Part shown: positions 1-9,141 of the stretch, piece after piece
How positions within the stretch are numbered: the stretch's first letter is position 1
How the letters are laid out: every line of letters starts with the position of its first letter
Assembly: GCA_018710905.1 (NCBI GenBank)
Contig: DVIZ01000206.1
Location: forward strand, 1 to 64,000
From: Candidatus Scybalomonas excrementigallinarum
Lineage (GTDB): Bacteria > Bacillota > Clostridia > Lachnospirales > Lachnospiraceae
Reading direction: 5' to 3'
Length of the DNA stretch: 64,000 nucleotides
The notes under the pieces: generated by a model
The model's input: the letters and a program-made list of their open reading frames with translations, nothing else
Databases searched by the model: none
What the model was told of the DNA's origin: nothing
Translations under genes and position numbers: made by a program

Positions 1-39
1 TATTTTTTATTTATTTTTTGCTTATGTGATTCAATTGTT

Positions 40-68
40 TTTCCATATTTATACTTTTATGGTATAAT
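40..68 (+). promoter_or_regulatory. promoter of the GH25 lysozyme gene
   Basis: A perfect -10 TATAAT at 63-68 is preceded by TGG, giving an extended -10. A weak -35 (TTTCCA, 40-45) lies 17 bp upstream. The start codon follows about 64 bp later behind AGAAAGGAACG. The call is from sequence pattern only. Confidence 0.55.
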
Positions 69-131
69 TTTATTATAAGAATGATAGAAAAGGATAAAAA
101 TACAAAAATAGAATAAGAAAGGAACGATTAC

Positions 132-1322
132 ATGAAACTTACATGGAAAAAAATGCTCTTTACTTCTATTATACTCTCCATTTGCTTTTCTACTCCTACC
201 CCTACACTTGCTGGTACTCAAAGCTTTCTTGGGATTGATGTTTCGAAAAACAATGGGACAGTCCAATGGGAACTAGTAGCCGATGCTGGTTATCAATTTG
301 CAATGATAAAAACGGGAAATGGTCAAGATACTGCCTCTCACACGGATCAAGATTCCCAATTCGAATTCAATTATAACAATGCGAAAGCAGCCGATCTTTC
401 TTGTGGTGTTTATCACATGATTGCAGGTAACACTCCAGAGGACGCGAAAAAAGAGGCCAACTACTGTCTTTCTATTATCGATGGTCGCCCCCTTGATTTA
501 CCAATTGCCTACGATATTGAATCAACAAAATCTTTTGAAGATAGCGCTCTTTTTCAGTCTGGTAAAAAAAATATTACCGATATGGCCATCGCTTTTTGTG
601 AGACAATAAAAAAAGCGGGATACACCCCTATGATTTATACTTCTTCTTATATTTACAATACTTATTTGGATTCTTCCCGCTTAACAGACTATAAAATTTG
701 GATTGCTCACCATGATGCGAAAAAACCAAACATTAATTCTCCCTATCATATGTGGCAATATAAAACCGCTCCCGTTGAAGGTGCAAATACTTCTTCAGGA
801 GTCTGTGATATCAATCAGATAACGGAAAAACTTTCCTTTCCCCAAAAGACAGTGACGATTGGAAAAGGAGAGACTCTTAAACTCACTCCTACTTTATTTT
901 CGGCATTTACGGACACTTCTATCACTTTTTCTTCTAGCGCTCCTAATGTTGCTACAGTATCCAAGACAGGCCTTGTTCGTGGAAATAAAATTTCCTCTTC
1001 TACAATAACTGCTACCTCTTCTCACAATACACGAGCAACCTGTAAAATTATGATTAAACAGGCACCGACTTCCATTTCTTTTACTGAGAAAAATAAAACG
1101 TTAAAGAAAAAGACATTAAAAAAAGGACAGTCTTATTCTGTAAAAACTGCCCTTAGTAAAAATTCTGCAAGCTATTCTCTTACTTATTCTTCTTCTAATA
1201 AGAAAGTAGCGACGATCAATTCTAACGGTAAAATTACTGCTAAAAAAGTTGGCACTACAACGATTAAAGTAAAAACTTATAATGGAAAAACCGCTTCTTT
1301 AAAAATTACTGTTAAAAAATAG
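132..1322 (+). CDS. secreted GH25 lysozyme (muramidase) with two Ig-like BIG2 domains
   Basis: Predicted peptidoglycan hydrolase cutting the MurNAc-GlcNAc beta-1,4 bond outside the cell. Residues 1-27 look like a signal peptide ending near T-L-A-G. The GH25 fold covers about 33-235: GIDVS at 34-38, the catalytic-type D-I-E at 128-130, and the closing H-M-W-Q-Y and C-D-I-N segments near 206-228. Two bacterial Ig-like group 2 domains follow (about 240-310 and 318-396), rich in Ser/Thr/Lys with the usual V-A-T-V/I and G-x-I-T-A-K pattern, and probably bind wall polymers or act as spacers. There is no LPxTG or membrane anchor at the C-terminus, so release or non-covalent wall retention is expected. 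The gene is monocistronic. Its last 11 bases overlap the 3' end of the convergent RNase HI gene. The family call is secure; whether it serves remodelling or inter-bacterial lysis is not visible. Confidence 0.9.
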   Translation: MKLTWKKMLFTSIILSICFSTPTPTLAGTQSFLGIDVSKNNGTVQWELVADAGYQFAMIKTGNGQDTASHTDQDSQFEFNYNNAKAADLSCGVYHMIAGNTPEDAKKEANYCLSIIDGRPLDLPIAYDIESTKSFEDSALFQSGKKNITDMAIAFCETIKKAGYTPMIYTSSYIYNTYLDSSRLTDYKIWIAHHDAKKPNINSPYHMWQYKTAPVEGANTSSGVCDINQITEKLSFPQKTVTIGKGETLKLTPTLFSAFTDTSITFSSSAPNVATVSKTGLVRGNKISSSTITATSSHNTRATCKIMIKQAPTSISFTEKNKTLKKKTLKKGQSYSVKTALSKNSASYSLTYSSSNKKVATINSNGKITAKKVGTTTIKVKTYNGKTASLKITVKK

Positions 1323-1950
1323 CTGATTTTGCCAACTGATCGGCGATATCATTGTATTTATCACCTGAATGTCCTTTCACTTTATGAAATGTGACATTTA
1401 GATGATTTTTAATGCTATCATAATATGCTTTGTATGCTTTTGTCCCTTCTTTATTTGTCTTCCAATCTCCTAAACACCAACGAGCAATTCCTTCATAATC
1501 ATGATAAATCCATAACTCTTTACACCCTTTTTCTATGGCATATCGCATTGCCATTTCAGCTCCTTTAATCTCTCCTGCAACATTTCTCATAGAGGCTAGT
1601 GATGGATTTTCTACTTTACTAGCAAAGCGCATTTCTTGCCCCTGATATAAGATAACCATTCCATAGGAAAATTCTTTTGTTTGAATATTATAACTACCAT
1701 CCACATAAGCGATCATCCTATCTTCTGTCGTTACTGCTTCCTCCCCCCTCTTTTCTGTATTCGTTTCTTTTTTTACATTCTTTTTTGTCTGTCCTTGTCC
1801 TTCTACAAAAGCTGCTGCTTCTTCTACTGTTGGAAAACTTTTATAAATAGCTCCTGAAAATTTATCAATTTGTCTTTTACAATCTTCCCATGTAAAATAA
1901 ACTCCTGGAATTCTTCCTACTTTTACTGCATAATACTTTTTTCCTGCCAT
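1312..1950 (-). CDS. rnhA: ribonuclease HI with N-terminal viroplasmin (hybrid-binding) domain
   Basis: Degrades the RNA strand of RNA-DNA hybrids in the cytoplasm (R-loops, primers). Residues 1-50 form the small hybrid-binding domain seen in eukaryotic-type RNase H1 (Y-Y-A-V-K-V-G-R-x-P-G-V-Y at the start, F-P-T-V-E-E-A at 39-45). A charged linker (about 51-77) leads to the RNase H fold. Acidic active-site residues are visible: D84 in Y-V-D-G-S-Y, E127 in V-A-G-E, D151 in H-D-Y-E, and the late G-D-K-Y-N-D segment. The length of 212 aa suits the two-domain form. The ribosome site AAGGAAG precedes the ATG. Its 3' end overlaps the lysozyme gene by 11 bp, with no terminator between the two convergent genes. 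Confidence 0.9.
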   Translation of the reverse strand: MAGKKYYAVKVGRIPGVYFTWEDCKRQIDKFSGAIYKSFPTVEEAAAFVEGQGQTKKNVKKETNTEKRGEEAVTTEDRMIAYVDGSYNIQTKEFSYGMVILYQGQEMRFASKVENPSLASMRNVAGEIKGAEMAMRYAIEKGCKELWIYHDYEGIARWCLGDWKTNKEGTKAYKAYYDSIKNHLNVTFHKVKGHSGDKYNDIADQLAKSAIF

Positions 1951-2295
1951 TTTTTTCTTCCTTTTCTCATTATTTTCGTTTTCTTATTGTTTTTTATCAC
2001 ATAAAATTTTCTTATATCTTATAATCGTTCTCTATTAATAGAACCTATCAATTTTCTTATTTTGCATAGCAATCCTTTTATTTCTAAAAGCTATTGAGCA
2101 ATCGAACTTTTTTCATCCTTTACTAAAAATTTCTTGACGATTTCCTTTATCACTTTATTTCGCTATCTTTTTAAACTTTTTGAAAGATAAATATATATTT
2201 TTTTCAAAATTTAATGGTTTTTCTTCTTTTTTTATGCTAAAATACATTTTTAGTAGAAACCATATTTCATAATGGAAACAAAGGAGAGTAATATT
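1951..2295. other. A+T-rich divergent intergenic region between rnhA and aroF
   Basis: No gene or stable RNA is visible in these 345 bases. A rightward extended -10 (TGC-TAAAAT, -10 at 2238-2243) fits aroF transcription. A perfect 12-bp palindrome TCTATTAATAGA at 2031-2042 lies on the rnhA side and could be an operator, but A+T richness makes chance likely. I looked for a T-box or other amino-acid leader before aroF and saw none. Confidence 0.4.
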
Positions 2296-3324
2296 ATGGG
2301 CTATAAAAAAATAAAACCTATGTTGTCACCAGAGGAAATTAAATCTCGCATTCCTATGACAGAGAAACTATTAGCAACAAAAGCAATCAGAGATCAACAA
2401 TTAAAAGAAATTTTCACAGGACAGTCCGATCGCTTTATTGTCATTATTGGACCTTGTTCCGCAGATAATGAAGAACCAGTAATGGAATATTTATACCGTC
2501 TTGCAAAGGTAAATGAAAAAGTGAAAGATCGCCTTATGATTGTTCCTAGAATTTATACGAACAAACCTCGTACAACAGGAGAAGGCTATAAGGGAATGTT
2601 TCACCAACCAGATCCAGAAAAAGCTCCTGATATGTTAGAAGGTGTTATGGCAATTCGTCACTTACATATTCGCTCCATTGCAGAAACTGGTTTTACCGCT
2701 GCCGATGAAATGCTATATCCAGAAAATTGGCAATACCTTGATGATATTTTATCTTATGTAGCCATTGGTGCTCGTTCTGTAGAAAACCAACAACATCGGT
2801 TAACCGTAAGTGGTATGGACGTGCCAGTTGGAATGAAAAATCCAACAGGTGGTGACTTAACCGTCATGATGAATTCTGTCATCGCTGCTCACGCAAAACA
2901 TACATTTCTTTACGGCGGCTGGGAAGTAGAAACCGAAGGAAACCCTCTTGCTCATACGATTCTTCGTGGAGCTGTAGATAAACACGGTCAGAACATTTCT
3001 AACTATCATTATGAAGATTTAATGCACGTTCAGCAAATGTACGAACATTTAGAACTTTCTAATCCAGCTTGTATTGTAGATGCAAACCACGCAAACTCTG
3101 CAAAACATTGGGAACAACAGCCTCGTATCGTCAAAGAAGTCCTTCATAGCCGTAAATTTAATTCCGATCTTCATTCTCTTGTAAAAGGAGTTATGATCGA
3201 AAGCTACCTTGAAGATGGAAATCAAAAAGTAGGAGGCGGCTGTTTTGGTAAATCCATTACCGATCCTTGTCTTGGTTGGGAAAAAACAGAACAATTACTT
3301 TATGAAATTGCTGATTTAATTTAA
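2296..3324 (+). CDS. aroF: 3-deoxy-7-phosphoheptulonate (DAHP) synthase, AroF/G/H class
   Basis: First step of aromatic amino-acid synthesis: phosphoenolpyruvate plus erythrose-4-phosphate gives DAHP. Class I signatures are clear: G-P-C-S-A near the N-terminus, K-P-R-T-T-G-E-G-Y-K-G, the substrate segment A-I-G-A-R-S-V-E-N-Q-Q-H-R, P-V-G-M-K-N, and the metal-site region D-A-N-H-A-N. An in-frame ATG lies 24 bp upstream at 2272, but AAGGAGAG at 2281-2288 is placed correctly for the ATG at 2296, which gives 342 aa, the family's usual size. No ACT or chorismate mutase domain is attached, so any feedback control is within the barrel. It stands alone, with a bidirectional terminator after it. The particular isozyme and its inhibitor cannot be told. 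Confidence 0.9.
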   Translation: MGYKKIKPMLSPEEIKSRIPMTEKLLATKAIRDQQLKEIFTGQSDRFIVIIGPCSADNEEPVMEYLYRLAKVNEKVKDRLMIVPRIYTNKPRTTGEGYKGMFHQPDPEKAPDMLEGVMAIRHLHIRSIAETGFTAADEMLYPENWQYLDDILSYVAIGARSVENQQHRLTVSGMDVPVGMKNPTGGDLTVMMNSVIAAHAKHTFLYGGWEVETEGNPLAHTILRGAVDKHGQNISNYHYEDLMHVQQMYEHLELSNPACIVDANHANSAKHWEQQPRIVKEVLHSRKFNSDLHSLVKGVMIESYLEDGNQKVGGGCFGKSITDPCLGWEKTEQLLYEIADLI

Positions 3325-3366
3325 TACACTCTATTTCTTTTCCAAAATAGAGAAAACATTTCATTG

Positions 3367-3412
3367 AAACAAGAGACTTCTGTTTTGCTTTCGAAACAGT
3401 AATCTCTTGTTT
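3367..3412. terminator. bidirectional terminator between aroF and the xerD-like gene
   Basis: Ten-base arms AAACAAGAGA (3367-3376) and TCTCTTGTTT (3403-3412) enclose a second six-base stem (CTGTTT/AAACAG). T-runs follow on the + strand and A-runs precede, so it can serve both convergent genes. Confidence 0.8.
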
Positions 3413-3419
3413 TTCCTTA

Positions 3420-4250
3420 TTATTCTTTCATTTCTTTCCAGTTTATTTTCTTAAAAAGATCGTTTGCCTCGTTTCCATTCCATCCTTTTTGCAATAAATG
3501 AAAAGAAAATGAGGTTCTTAGTACATGAGGAGTAATTTCTTTTTTAATCCCTGCTTGACTAGCATATGCTTTTATCATCTTCCAAAGTCCTTGGCGTGAC
3601 ATGGTTTGTCCACTTCGATTTAAAAACAAAATATCCGTTTCTCCTTTTTCTAATTGTGGTCTTGCTTCCTCTATATATTCTTTTAAAATCTCTTTTGCAA
3701 TCGTTTCAAAAGAAATGACCTTTGTTTGCTTTTCTCCTTCACAAACCAAATACCCCAATTCTAAATTGACATTCTCTTTTTTTAGCTGAATTAATTCATT
3801 TACATGGATTCCCGTCTCATAAAGTAACTCTAAAATAGCCCGATCTCTTATACCTTTTGTGGTTCTTTTCGATGGCTGTTCAAAGAGTAGCTCAACCTCT
3901 TCCATTGTTAAAACATCAATTGTTTTTTTCTCGACTTTTGGACTTTGCAATTGTTCGGTTGGATCCATAGAAATCCAACCACTTCGAACTAAATATTGAA
4001 AATATTTTTTTAATACTGTAATACTTCTAGAAATGGTAGCTGTTGAAAATCCTTTTTTTTCCATATATAATAAGTAGGAAGTTACACTTGTAGCTGTTAT
4101 TTCATTTACTTCTGTCATTCCAAATTGTTCAAAATATGCCTTTGCTTTTCTCAAATCTCTTTCGTAAGAAATTCTCGTATTATAACTTGCTCTTTTTTCT
4201 TTCTCTATGTAGGTAATAAACTGTTGTATTTTTTCCTCCACCTGCTTCAC
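3420..4250 (-). CDS. XerD-like tyrosine recombinase homologue lacking key catalytic residues
   Basis: Homologue of the XerC/D chromosome-dimer recombinases by overall sequence. An N-terminal SAM-like core-binding domain (about 1-90) is followed by the catalytic fold. The active site is incomplete. The first catalytic Arg of the usual T-G-L-R-x-S-E-L motif is His149 (E-T-G-I-H-V-N-E-L). Lys near 174 and the H-x-x-R pair (H242, R245) remain. The protein stops soon after H-L-L-Q-K-G, before the segment that normally carries the second His/Trp and the Tyr nucleophile. Length is 276 aa against about 295-300 for XerD. The reading frame ends just before a terminator, so no lost tail is visible downstream. 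The start is GTG at 4250 or the GTG three codons on. The position downstream of nudF and spoIIM matches the usual firmicute xerD locus. Probably DNA-binding but not cleaving. Confidence 0.75.
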   Translation of the reverse strand: MKQVEEKIQQFITYIEKEKRASYNTRISYERDLRKAKAYFEQFGMTEVNEITATSVTSYLLYMEKKGFSTATISRSITVLKKYFQYLVRSGWISMDPTEQLQSPKVEKKTIDVLTMEEVELLFEQPSKRTTKGIRDRAILELLYETGIHVNELIQLKKENVNLELGYLVCEGEKQTKVISFETIAKEILKEYIEEARPQLEKGETDILFLNRSGQTMSRQGLWKMIKAYASQAGIKKEITPHVLRTSFSFHLLQKGWNGNEANDLFKKINWKEMKE

Positions 4251-4290
4251 TTCCTCTATATTTTTTATTCTTATCTTTTAACATTCTTAG

Positions 4291-4842
4291 CTATTTTCCA
4301 ATAAGAAGCATTGTTATCTTTTGTACAAGTGTTGGATTCCAATAAGCTTCGATATAACAGCCAAGCCCCCAAATTCCAATAATACAAATGAGTTGTAACA
4401 ACATCTGATAATCCTTTTTTTGTTTTTCCCCAATTTGAAATAACCCATAAAGAGCGCCACTATATACAAAATAATGGGGAATTAAATATACAATAGATAC
4501 CAATACCCCTACAATCCCAATTCGCATTGTCTCTAGTGCGAATAAAGCGCTTGTTGAAAAAGAAAACAAAAAAAGTGGGACACCAATTCCAATAAAACGA
4601 TTTGTAAAAAAAAATAATAATAAAATTCCTAATAATTGCTTTCCTCTTCGAAATAATAAAAATATAAAATATTGCTTTTGTGGTAACTCTCCAGCAGCGA
4701 TTGTCCGATACTGATCCAAATTCCACAAATCAGATATCCCCGCCTGATTTTTAAAAAATAGGTTTGTTAAGAAAGCCCCTAATATAATTCCTGTAAAAAA
4801 AATCACTTTCCATATCTGATATACTTTTTCATTTTGTTCCAT
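4291..4842 (-). CDS. spoIIM: stage II sporulation protein M-like membrane protein
   Basis: SpoIIM works with SpoIID and SpoIIP in peptidoglycan removal during engulfment of the forespore. This 183-aa protein is almost wholly hydrophobic, with about five membrane segments separated by short basic loops (the F-R-R-G-K-Q loop and the E-K-Q-K-K-D loop), as in the family. An ATG ten codons upstream (4872) is in frame, but AAAGGAG lies just ahead of the ATG at 4842, so I use that one. The nudF-spoIIM-xerD order supports the call more than any single motif. It points to an endospore-forming lineage, though a core sporulation operon is not within view. Confidence 0.75.
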   Translation of the reverse strand: MEQNEKVYQIWKVIFFTGIILGAFLTNLFFKNQAGISDLWNLDQYRTIAAGELPQKQYFIFLLFRRGKQLLGILLLFFFTNRFIGIGVPLFLFSFSTSALFALETMRIGIVGVLVSIVYLIPHYFVYSGALYGLFQIGEKQKKDYQMLLQLICIIGIWGLGCYIEAYWNPTLVQKITMLLIGK

Positions 4843-4947
4843 AGAAAACTCTCCTTTATCATAAATAAGCACTCTATCATAACTTCAGCATTATGTAATA
4901 CTATATGCTTACTTCTAAAAAAAGAGAACTCTATCCTTTTATCTCAT

Positions 4948-5490
4948 CTATTTTTTATCAATATACTTTGCTTTATATGTCAAAACTCCTGCAATCGTTT
5001 TCGCATCTTTTATTTTTCCTTCAATAATCATATCCATTAATTCTTCTACGGAATATCGTTCGATTTGGACAAATTCATCTTCGTCTAAATGCTGTTCGGT
5101 CTCTACAAGTTCGGTAGCTAAATAAATGTATACAACTTCATTACAAAAACCAATTGCCGTAATAGCATCCACAAGATGTTCTATTTTTCCCGCCTTTTGC
5201 CCTGCTTCTTCTTCTAGCTCACGAAGGGCACTCATCTTTGGTTCTTCCCCTTCATTGATTCCACCTGCTGGTATTTCAAGGCTCATGCGTTCTAAAGAAT
5301 TTCGATATTGACGTACCATAATAATCTTTCCATCTTGATCCACTGCTACAACGGCTGATGCACCTTTATGCTTTACCAAATCCCATTCCACTTGTTTTCC
5401 ATTTGGTAACTCAACAATATCTTTATATACATCAATAATATGACCTTTATAAGCTAATTCTTGTCTAACTTTTTTATATTCTTTTTCCAT
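4948..5490 (-). CDS. nudF: NUDIX hydrolase, ADP-ribose pyrophosphatase type
   Basis: Predicted to split ADP-ribose to AMP and ribose-5-phosphate. A complete Nudix box (G-x5-E-x7-R-E-L-x-E-E-x-G) sits at about residues 76-98, preceded by L-E-I-P-A-G-G, the segment typical of ADP-ribose pyrophosphatases. The longer in-frame start at 5520 lacks a ribosome site; AGGAAGG before the ATG at 5490 fixes a 180-aa product. It heads the leftward cluster nudF-spoIIM-xerD-like. Substrate preference within the NudF/ADPRase group is inferred from sequence and gene order. Confidence 0.85.
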   Translation of the reverse strand: MEKEYKKVRQELAYKGHIIDVYKDIVELPNGKQVEWDLVKHKGASAVVAVDQDGKIIMVRQYRNSLERMSLEIPAGGINEGEEPKMSALRELEEEAGQKAGKIEHLVDAITAIGFCNEVVYIYLATELVETEQHLDEDEFVQIERYSVEELMDMIIEGKIKDAKTIAGVLTYKAKYIDKK

Positions 5491-5597
5491 AATGTTTCCT
5501 TCCTTTCCTATACGAAACAAAAAGCTCTATGTTCTTCTAAAATTATTGTTTTTTGTAAACGATAAAAAGCGCTCTTTCCAAACTTCTCCGATTCACA

Positions 5598-5643
5598 GAC
5601 AGTCATCCTATGTGAGCATACATGCTCTTACACGATAACTGTC
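5598..5643. other. 46-nt imperfect hairpin between rny and nudF
   Basis: GACAGT (5598-5603) pairs with ACTGTC (5638-5643). Inside lie ATC/GAT, TGT/ACA and GAGCAT/ATGCTC steps separated by bulges. It sits between the rny terminator and the nudF start on the leftward strand. No U-run follows, so it is not an ordinary terminator. Function unknown. Confidence 0.35.
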
Positions 5644-5659
5644 TTTGCATAAAAATATA

Positions 5660-5710
5660 GAAAACCCTACAAATGGCTTATGATTCTTTTCATAAGTTTG
5701 TAGGGTTTTC
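5660..5710 (-). terminator. rny terminator
   Basis: Perfect 14-base arms (5660-5673 and 5697-5710, core AAAACCCTACAAA) lie 36 bp past the rny stop. The loop holds a smaller CTTATGA/TCATAAG stem. The leftward transcript then reads into a U-rich stretch. Confidence 0.8.
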
Positions 5711-5745
5711 ACTTTCTCGATTTGATATTTTATTTTGTCATGTTA

Positions 5746-7290
5746 TTACTTTGCATAATCCGTAGCACGAGACTCACGAATTACATTAACCTTTATCTGA
5801 CCAGGATATTCCAATTCACTTTCAATCTGCTTGGAGATATCTCTTGCTAATAAAATCATATCAGAATCGCTTACTTGTTCTGGAACTACCATTACACGAA
5901 TCTCACGACCCGCTTGAATTGCAAAAGTTTTATCAACACCTTTGAATCCATTACCAATGTCTTCAAGTTGTTTAAGTCTAGTTGTATAAGAATCCAATGT
6001 CTCTCTTCTTGCCCCTGGACGAGCAGCTGAGATTGTATCAGCAGCTTGTACAATACAAGAAATAAGGGATGTTGGTTCCACATCACCATGATGAGATTCC
6101 ACTGCATTAATAACAATTGGAGATTCTTTATATTTTCTACATAAATCTACACCAATTTCAATATGAGAACCTTCCATTTCATGGTCTACTGATTTACCAA
6201 TGTCATGTAATAAGCCTGCACGTTTTGCCATTCTTATGTCCACACCGATCTCAGCAGCTAATAACCCACTGAGCTGTGCAACTTCCATAGAGTGTTTCAG
6301 AGCATTTTGTCCGTAACTTGTTCTAAATTTCATCTTTCCAAGTAAACGAATTAACTCTGGGTGAATACCATGAACTCCTACTTCAAGAGCAGCAGCTTCA
6401 CCTTCTTCACGCATCATCACTTCTACTTCTTTTTGAGCCTTTTCTACCATTTCTTCAATTCTCGCAGGATGGATGCGTCCATCAACAATTAATTTCTCAA
6501 GAGCAATTCTTGCAACCTCTCTGCGTATTGGATCAAAACTTGATAAAATAACAGCTTCTGGAGTATCATCAATAATTAAATCCACTCCTGTCATTGTCTC
6601 TAAAGTACGAATATTTCGACCTTCACGTCCAATGATACGACCTTTCATCTCATCATTTGGAAGCTGTACTAAAGAAATTGTTGTTTCGGCAACATGATCT
6701 GCTGCACACTTTTGAATCGCAGTTACAACATATTCCTTTGCTTTTTTGTTGGCTTCTTCTTTGGCTCTGGTTTCCATTTCTTTTACCATCACCGCAGTCT
6801 CATGTTTCACTTCATCTTCAACCGTTTTCAAAAGATATTCTTTTGCTTGTTCAGAGGTTAATCCAGAAATTCTTTCTAGTTCCTGTAAGCGCTTCGCCTC
6901 AAGCTCTGCAACTGCTATTTTTTGCTTTTCAAGACTTGCTTCTTTTGACGCAAGGCTTGACTCTTTACGCTCTAGCATTTCTGCTTTACGATCAACAGTT
7001 TCTTCCTTGTTGATCACGCGTTTTTCATAGCGTTGTAATTCTGTACGGCGTTCTCTTGTTTCTTTTTCGAAGTCATTTTTTGCCTTAATAGACTCTTCTT
7101 TGGCTTCTAAAAGAGCTTCGCGTTTTTTCGCTTCTGCTGTTTTTACACCTTCATCTATAATCTCTCTAGCTTTCTCTTCTGCGCTTCCAATCTTAGCTTC
7201 AACAATTTTCTTACGATATGCTGTAGCCCCAAACCAAGACACAAGCGCTGTAAGCACGAAAGTAATTAAGACAGCAATTACAATTTCCAC
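5746..7290 (-). CDS. rny: ribonuclease Y, membrane-anchored endoribonuclease
   Basis: Initiates mRNA decay and processing at the membrane in many Firmicutes. Domains in order: one N-terminal membrane helix (about 3-20), a long charged coiled coil (about 25-180), a KH domain (about 205-265, containing [10 protein letters not shown]), and an HD domain with H-S-M-E-V and L-L-H-D-I-G-K. It ends with the conserved basic tail including I-K-V-N-V-I-R-E. At 514 aa it is full length. It is transcribed alone from a near-consensus promoter just upstream and has its own terminator. It lies downstream of recA-recX, a common clostridial neighbourhood. Confidence 0.96.
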   Translation of the reverse strand: MEIVIAVLITFVLTALVSWFGATAYRKKIVEAKIGSAEEKAREIIDEGVKTAEAKKREALLEAKEESIKAKNDFEKETRERRTELQRYEKRVINKEETVDRKAEMLERKESSLASKEASLEKQKIAVAELEAKRLQELERISGLTSEQAKEYLLKTVEDEVKHETAVMVKEMETRAKEEANKKAKEYVVTAIQKCAADHVAETTISLVQLPNDEMKGRIIGREGRNIRTLETMTGVDLIIDDTPEAVILSSFDPIRREVARIALEKLIVDGRIHPARIEEMVEKAQKEVEVMMREEGEAAALEVGVHGIHPELIRLLGKMKFRTSYGQNALKHSMEVAQLSGLLAAEIGVDIRMAKRAGLLHDIGKSVDHEMEGSHIEIGVDLCRKYKESPIVINAVESHHGDVEPTSLISCIVQAADTISAARPGARRETLDSYTTRLKQLEDIGNGFKGVDKTFAIQAGREIRVMVVPEQVSDSDMILLARDISKQIESELEYPGQIKVNVIRESRATDYAK

Positions 7291-7375
7291 AGGAGCACCT
7301 CCTTATTCAATTTTCGTTGCCCTCTTCGTCTCCCACCAATAAACATAGAAAACTTGTGATTTATGCAACACTTAA

Positions 7376-7404
7376 ATTTTATACTTTTTTTAGTGCTATG
7401 TCAA
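7376..7404 (-). promoter_or_regulatory. sigma-A promoter of rny
   Basis: On the leftward strand a perfect -35 TTGACA (7399-7404) and -10 TAAAAT (7376-7381) are separated by 17 bp, about 85 bp ahead of the rny start. Confidence 0.75.
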
Positions 7405-7465
7405 GTATAAGGTACTCCTAATTTCAGAAAACTGTCCACAATTCCAACACAATTTCTTTTTCTTT

Positions 7466-8083
7466 CTACTCGATTTCTATTTCTTCTAAATACTCTTCTA
7501 CTACTCTTCTCACAAGACTATACGAATATCCTTTTCTTAAAAAATAACTATAATGCTTTTGCATTTCTTTTGGCTCGCAAGGAACTTTCCCTTGTAACCG
7601 TTTTTCCACAAGTTTTCGAAGAACTTCTCCTTCATCCCATTCATTCTCTTCTAAATAGGCAGTGACTTCTTCTTTCTTTATTCCCTTTTGAATCAATTCC
7701 ATTTCAATCTGTTTTTTACTTTTTCCATCTTTTTTAAAAACAATGTAGTTTTCCATATATCGATTATCATCAATATATCCATAAGATTCCACATAAGTGA
7801 TGGCCTGTTCTGCCATAGATGCGCTAAAAGAGGCTTCTATTAGCCTCTTTCGCAATTCTTCACGGGTGCGATCGCCGTGCTTTAATAATAACATAGCTTT
7901 CTTTTTCGCTCTTTTTAGAACAATCTCTTTCTCAATTGTAAAAGCTACCGATTCTTCAATCTCAATTCCTTCTTCTAAATGGAACATTTTTATCTCTTTA
8001 CTATAAAGAGCAAAAGCAAATTCATAATCTAAATCAATTCGATAAAATTCTTTCTTTATTCGTTCCATTTTCGTAATTAGCAT
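7466..8083 (-). CDS. recX: RecX regulatory protein
   Basis: RecX binds RecA filaments and limits recombinase activity. The protein shows the family's three tandem three-helix repeats, including L-L-L-K-H-G-D-R-T-R-E-E-L-R-K-R-L and Y-G-Y-I-D-D-N-R-Y. The start codon overlaps the recA stop by one base (TAATG), so the two are translationally coupled and under the same LexA-type control. At 205 aa it is of ordinary size. No clear terminator follows before the rny promoter. Confidence 0.88.
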   Translation of the reverse strand: MLITKMERIKKEFYRIDLDYEFAFALYSKEIKMFHLEEGIEIEESVAFTIEKEIVLKRAKKKAMLLLKHGDRTREELRKRLIEASFSASMAEQAITYVESYGYIDDNRYMENYIVFKKDGKSKKQIEMELIQKGIKKEEVTAYLEENEWDEGEVLRKLVEKRLQGKVPCEPKEMQKHYSYFLRKGYSYSLVRRVVEEYLEEIEIE

Positions 8084-9117
8084 TATTCTTCCTCTTTTAC
8101 TTCTTTCTCTTCTTCTACTTCCCCACCAATATTAAAATGTGCACGAACAAGAGCTTCGATTTCTTCCATTGTCTCTGGATGTTCTCTTAAATACTGTTTG
8201 GCATTTTCACGGCCTTGTCCAATCTTATCTTCGTTATAAGCATACCAAGCACCAGATTTATTGACAATTCCAACATTCGCTGCTAAATCAAGAATATCCC
8301 CTTCTCTTGAAATTCCTTTTCCAAACATAATGTCAAATTCTGCTTCCTTAAATGGTGGGGCAATTTTATTTTTTACGACTTTAATTCGTGTACGGTTTCC
8401 AACAATCTCTCCACCTTGCTTTAAAGCTTCAATTCTTCTTACATCCATACGAATAGAAGAATAGAATTTAAGAGCGCGTCCACCAGTTGTTGTCTCAGGA
8501 TTTCCAAACATAACACCAACTTTCTCACGAAGCTGATTAATAAAAATAACCGTACAATTAGACTTACTAATGACAGCCGTTAATTTACGAAGAGCCTGTG
8601 ACATTAAACGAGCATGAAGACCTACATGAGAATCTCCCATATCGCCATCAATTTCTGCCTTTGGTACAAGAGCAGCTACCGAGTCAACAATTACAATATC
8701 AACTGCACCAGAACGTACCATAGTCTCTGTAATCTCAAGAGCTTGCTCTCCATTATCTGGCTGTGAAATATAAAGGTTATCCGTATCTACCCCAATATTC
8801 TTTGCATAAACAGGATCTAATGCATGCTCTGCATCAATAAAACCGGCAATTCCTCCACGTTTTTGCACTTCTGCAATCATATGAAGTGCTACCGTTGTCT
8901 TACCACTGGATTCTGGTCCATAGATTTCAATAATACGTCCCTTTGGAACCCCGCCAAGTCCAAGTGCTAAATCAAGACTTAAAGAACCTGTAGGAACAGT
9001 CTCAATATTCATATTAATATTGGAGTCCCCAAGTTTCATAACAGAACCCTTTCCATACTGTTTTTCTATCTGTGAAAGAGCGGCATCTAACGCTTTTAAC
9101 TTTTCTTCTTTTAACAT
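8083..9117 (-). CDS. recA: RecA recombinase
   Basis: Strand-exchange ATPase for homologous recombination and the co-protease that triggers LexA self-cleavage. Walker A G-P-E-S-S-G-K-T is at about 67-74, with the usual [17 protein letters not shown] and [13 protein letters not shown] segments. The 344-aa length and acidic C-terminal tail (a run of Glu) are typical. AAGGAG precedes the ATG. A LexA-type box and strong promoter lie upstream, and recX is coupled downstream. Confidence 0.98.
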   Translation of the reverse strand: MLKEEKLKALDAALSQIEKQYGKGSVMKLGDSNINMNIETVPTGSLSLDLALGLGGVPKGRIIEIYGPESSGKTTVALHMIAEVQKRGGIAGFIDAEHALDPVYAKNIGVDTDNLYISQPDNGEQALEITETMVRSGAVDIVIVDSVAALVPKAEIDGDMGDSHVGLHARLMSQALRKLTAVISKSNCTVIFINQLREKVGVMFGNPETTTGGRALKFYSSIRMDVRRIEALKQGGEIVGNRTRIKVVKNKIAPPFKEAEFDIMFGKGISREGDILDLAANVGIVNKSGAWYAYNEDKIGQGRENAKQYLREHPETMEEIEALVRAHFNIGGEVEEEKEVKEEE

Positions 9118-9141
9118 ATTTACTTCTCCTTTTCTATCTCT

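Noticed and set aside
1951-2295. T-box or tryptophan/tyrosine leader for aroF
   Set aside because: No T-box core sequence, specifier stem or terminator/antiterminator pair found.
3420-4250. Phage or integron integrase
   Set aside because: No phage genes or attachment-site duplication nearby; the nudF-spoIIM neighbourhood is the chromosomal xerD locus.
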